A stretch of 64,000 nucleotides of DNA, from positions 5,855,001-5,919,000 of the forward strand of contig NZ_CP034783.1 of the NCBI RefSeq assembly GCF_006094435.1. The letters run 5' to 3'. The DNA is from Pseudomonas sp. MPC6. GTDB taxonomy: Bacteria > Pseudomonadota > Gammaproteobacteria > Pseudomonadales > Pseudomonadaceae. The position numbers and the translations under genes are program-made. The notes under the pieces were generated by a model. That model searched no databases. It was not told the DNA's origin and saw only the letters and a list, made by a program, of their open reading frames with translations. Shown here piece after piece: positions 62,093 through 64,000 of this stretch (positions are counted from its first letter, which is position 1; every line of letters starts with the position of its first letter).

Positions 62093-62152
62093 AATTCGGT
62101 AGACGACCCGTCATAAGTTGTCACCATTGCCATGCACCCCCAGAGAATTCGC

Positions 62153-64000
62153 ATGCAGACTTTTTTTATCGCACCCACCGATTTTGGTGTGGGTCTGACC
62201 TCCATCAGCCTCGGGCTGGTGCGTACCCTTGAGCGGGCCGGCCTCAAGGTCGGCTTTTTCAAACCGATTGCCCAGCCCCATCCGGGTGATACCGGGCCTG
62301 AACGCTCCACCGAACTGGTGGCCCGCACCCACGGCTTGAAACCGCCGCAGCCCTTGGGCCTGGCCCATGTCGAGCGCATGCTCGGCGACGGCCAGCTCGA
62401 CGAGCTGCTCGAAGAAATCATCACCCTGTATCAGCAGGCCGCCATCGGCAAGGACGTGCTGATCGTCGAAGGCATGGTCCCGACCCGTAGCGCCAGTTAT
62501 GCCGCACGGGTCAATCTGCACTTGGCCAAAAGCCTCGACGCCGACGTGATCCTGGTCTCTGCCCCGGAAAACGAAGTGCTGGCCGAACTGTCCGGCCGGG
62601 TGGAACTGCAGGCGCAATTGTTCGGCGGACCGAAAGACCCGAAAGTCCTCGGCGTGATCCTCAACAAGGTCAAGACCGACGAAAGCATGGAAGCCTTCGC
62701 CGCGCGCATGAAGGAACACTCGCCTTTGCTGCGTAGCGGCGATTTCAGATTGCTCGGCTGCATTCCGTTCCAGCCGGAACTCAACGCGCCGCGCACCCGC
62801 GACGTCGCCGACCTGATGGGCGCGCAGATCCTCAATGCCGGTGATTACGAAACCCGGCGCATGACCAAAATCATCATCTGCGCCCGCACCATGCGCAACA
62901 CCGTGGAGCTGCTCAAGCCCGGCGTGCTGGTGGTGACCCCCGGCGATCGCGACGACATCATCCTCGCCGTCAGCCTCGCGGCCATGAATGGCGTGCCCCT
63001 GGCCGGCCTGCTGCTGACCAGCGACACCCTGCCCGACCCGCGCATCATGGACCTGTGTCGCGGTGCGTTGCAGGCGGGCCTGCCGGTGTTGTCGGTGAGC
63101 ACCGGTTCCTACGACACCGCCAACCAGCTGAACGGCCTGAACAAGGAAATCCCGATCGACGACCGCGAACGTGCGGAGATCATCACCGATTTCGTCGCCA
63201 GCCACCTGGACGCCAACTGGCTGCACCAGCGCTGCGGCACGCCACGGGAAATGCGCCTGTCGCCGGCGGTGTTCCGCTATCAACTGATCCAGCGCGCCCA
63301 GGCCGCCAACAAGCGCATCGTCCTGCCCGAAGGCAGCGAGCCGTTGACCGTGCAGGCCGCGGCGATCTGCCAGGCGCGCGGCATTGCCCGCTGCGTGTTG
63401 CTGGCCAAACCCGCGGACGTGGAAGCCGTGGCCCGCGCCCAGGGCATCGAGCTGCCGCCGGGGCTGGAGATTCTCGACCCGGACCTGATCCGCGAGCGGT
63501 ACGTCGAGCCGATGGTGGCGCTGCGCAAGACCAAAAGCCTGAACGCGCCAATGGCCGAGCAACAACTGGAAGACACCGTGGTGATCGGCACCATGATGCT
63601 GGCGCTGGATGAAGTCGATGGCCTGGTGTCCGGGGTCATTCACTCCACCGCCAACACCATCCGCCCGGCCCTGCAGCTGATCAAGACCGCGCCGGGCTGC
63701 ACCCTGGTGTCGTCGGTGTTCTTCATGCTGTTTCCCGAAGAGGTGCTGGTCTACGGCGACTGCGTGATGAACCCGCACCCGAGCGCCAGCGAACTGGCGG
63801 AGATCGCCCTGCAAAGCGCCGATTCGGCAGCCGCATTCGGCATCACCCCGCGCGTGGCGATGATCAGCTACTCCAGCGGGGAATCGGCCAGCGGCGAAGA
63901 AGTCGAGAAGGTGCGCGAGGCCACGTTGCTCGCCCATGAACAACAGCACTCGCTGCTGATCGACGGCCCGCTGCAATACGACGCCGCCGCCAACGAAACC
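62153..64000 (+). CDS. pta: Phosphate acetyltransferase, N-terminal 616 codons (partial)
   Basis: The frame is open from ATG 62153 to the window end. The N-terminal domain (MQTFFIAPTDFGVGLTSISLGLVRTLERAGLKVGFFKPIAQP) is the dethiobiotin-synthase-like P-loop-type regulatory region of long Pta, followed by the DRTGG domain (about 215-330) and the catalytic PTA_PTB domain (from about residue 375: ANKRIVLPEGSEPLTVQAA, then VDGLVSGVIHSTANTIRPALQLI, MNPHPSASELAEIA). It converts acetyl-CoA and phosphate to acetyl phosphate, usually paired with AckA. Roughly 80 C-terminal residues are beyond the window. A long antisense frame in this gene is spurious. Confidence 0.95.
   Translation, partial: MQTFFIAPTDFGVGLTSISLGLVRTLERAGLKVGFFKPIAQPHPGDTGPERSTELVARTHGLKPPQPLGLAHVERMLGDGQLDELLEEIITLYQQAAIGKDVLIVEGMVPTRSASYAARVNLHLAKSLDADVILVSAPENEVLAELSGRVELQAQLFGGPKDPKVLGVILNKVKTDESMEAFAARMKEHSPLLRSGDFRLLGCIPFQPELNAPRTRDVADLMGAQILNAGDYETRRMTKIIICARTMRNTVELLKPGVLVVTPGDRDDIILAVSLAAMNGVPLAGLLLTSDTLPDPRIMDLCRGALQAGLPVLSVSTGSYDTANQLNGLNKEIPIDDRERAEIITDFVASHLDANWLHQRCGTPREMRLSPAVFRYQLIQRAQAANKRIVLPEGSEPLTVQAAAICQARGIARCVLLAKPADVEAVARAQGIELPPGLEILDPDLIRERYVEPMVALRKTKSLNAPMAEQQLEDTVVIGTMMLALDEVDGLVSGVIHSTANTIRPALQLIKTAPGCTLVSSVFFMLFPEEVLVYGDCVMNPHPSASELAEIALQSADSAAAFGITPRVAMISYSSGESASGEEVEKVREATLLAHEQQHSLLIDGPLQYDAAANET

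Noticed and set aside
62111..63976. 621-aa minus-strand open frame
   Set aside because: It is antisense to pta. The plus strand carries the recognisable Pta domains, while the minus frame is His/Gln/Ala-rich without any known motif, the usual shadow of a high-GC3 gene.

Overview
The window looks like a chromosomal segment of a fluorescent-group Pseudomonas (P. fluorescens complex). The evidence is high GC with GC-rich third codon positions, the 3' end of an alginate operon, a homogentisate (hmg) operon, the trxB/cysZ neighbourhood, a short LOV photoreceptor of the Pseudomonas type, and dozens of REP/REPIN palindromes built on the core GTAGGAGC(T/G/C)GGCTTGC. No rRNA, tRNA, prophage, insertion sequence or CRISPR array is visible.

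Layout. 1-2.6 kb: end of the alginate operon (algJ fragment, algF, algA, terminator). 2.8-4.7 kb: a small membrane protein, an SDR and an NTF2-like protein. 4.7-10.9 kb: a tripartite efflux operon on the minus strand (outer-membrane factor, FUSC pump, DUF1656, HlyD adaptor) with a divergent LysR regulator. 11.0-15.6 kb: a small DUF6124 gene behind a strongly folded leader, a 2-hydroxyacid dehydrogenase, a DUF2165 protein, and a DMT exporter divergent from an AraC regulator. 15.7-22.2 kb: an iron/siderophore operon (DUF3649, PepSY reductase, DUF3325, ECF sigma, FecR, TonB receptor) behind a Fur-box-like site. 22.4-30.8 kb: an HPF-family factor, LysR with serine dehydratase and serine permease, DUF3509-like, PsiE, LexA-boxed yebG, a leucine-dehydrogenase-like protein with a changed catalytic lysine, and a SirB1-type protein.

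30.9-35.1 kb: hmgA-fahA-maiA (tyrosine/homogentisate catabolism) divergent from hmgR. 35.1-44.3 kb: a MalT-type LuxR regulator, DUF1329 and DUF1302 envelope proteins, an amidase pseudogene next to a REPIN, an acyl-CoA-type SDR and an alpha/beta hydrolase. 44.5-49.8 kb: flavodoxin, a short LOV photoreceptor, a PilZ-like protein, a MerR/LitR-like regulator, a divergent pterin operon (folM-folE-folX), then DUF1244 and HopJ-family genes. 50.0-55.6 kb: an aminotransferase, an amino-acid-type ABC transporter and an FAD oxidoreductase that form a catabolic unit of unknown substrate. 55.8-64 kb: trxB, cysZ, a GT4 glycosyltransferase, an Old Yellow Enzyme reductase, an 82-bp tandem REPIN array, glutathione peroxidase, SlyD, DUF3565, and the first 616 codons of pta, which runs off the end.

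The most interesting points are the LOV / B12-less LitR-like / fol cluster, which looks like a blue-light-responsive unit; the multi-hairpin leader in front of the DUF6124 gene; and the Lys-to-Val change in the leucine-dehydrogenase-like protein. All functional calls come from reading sequence and from family knowledge; no database search was run.
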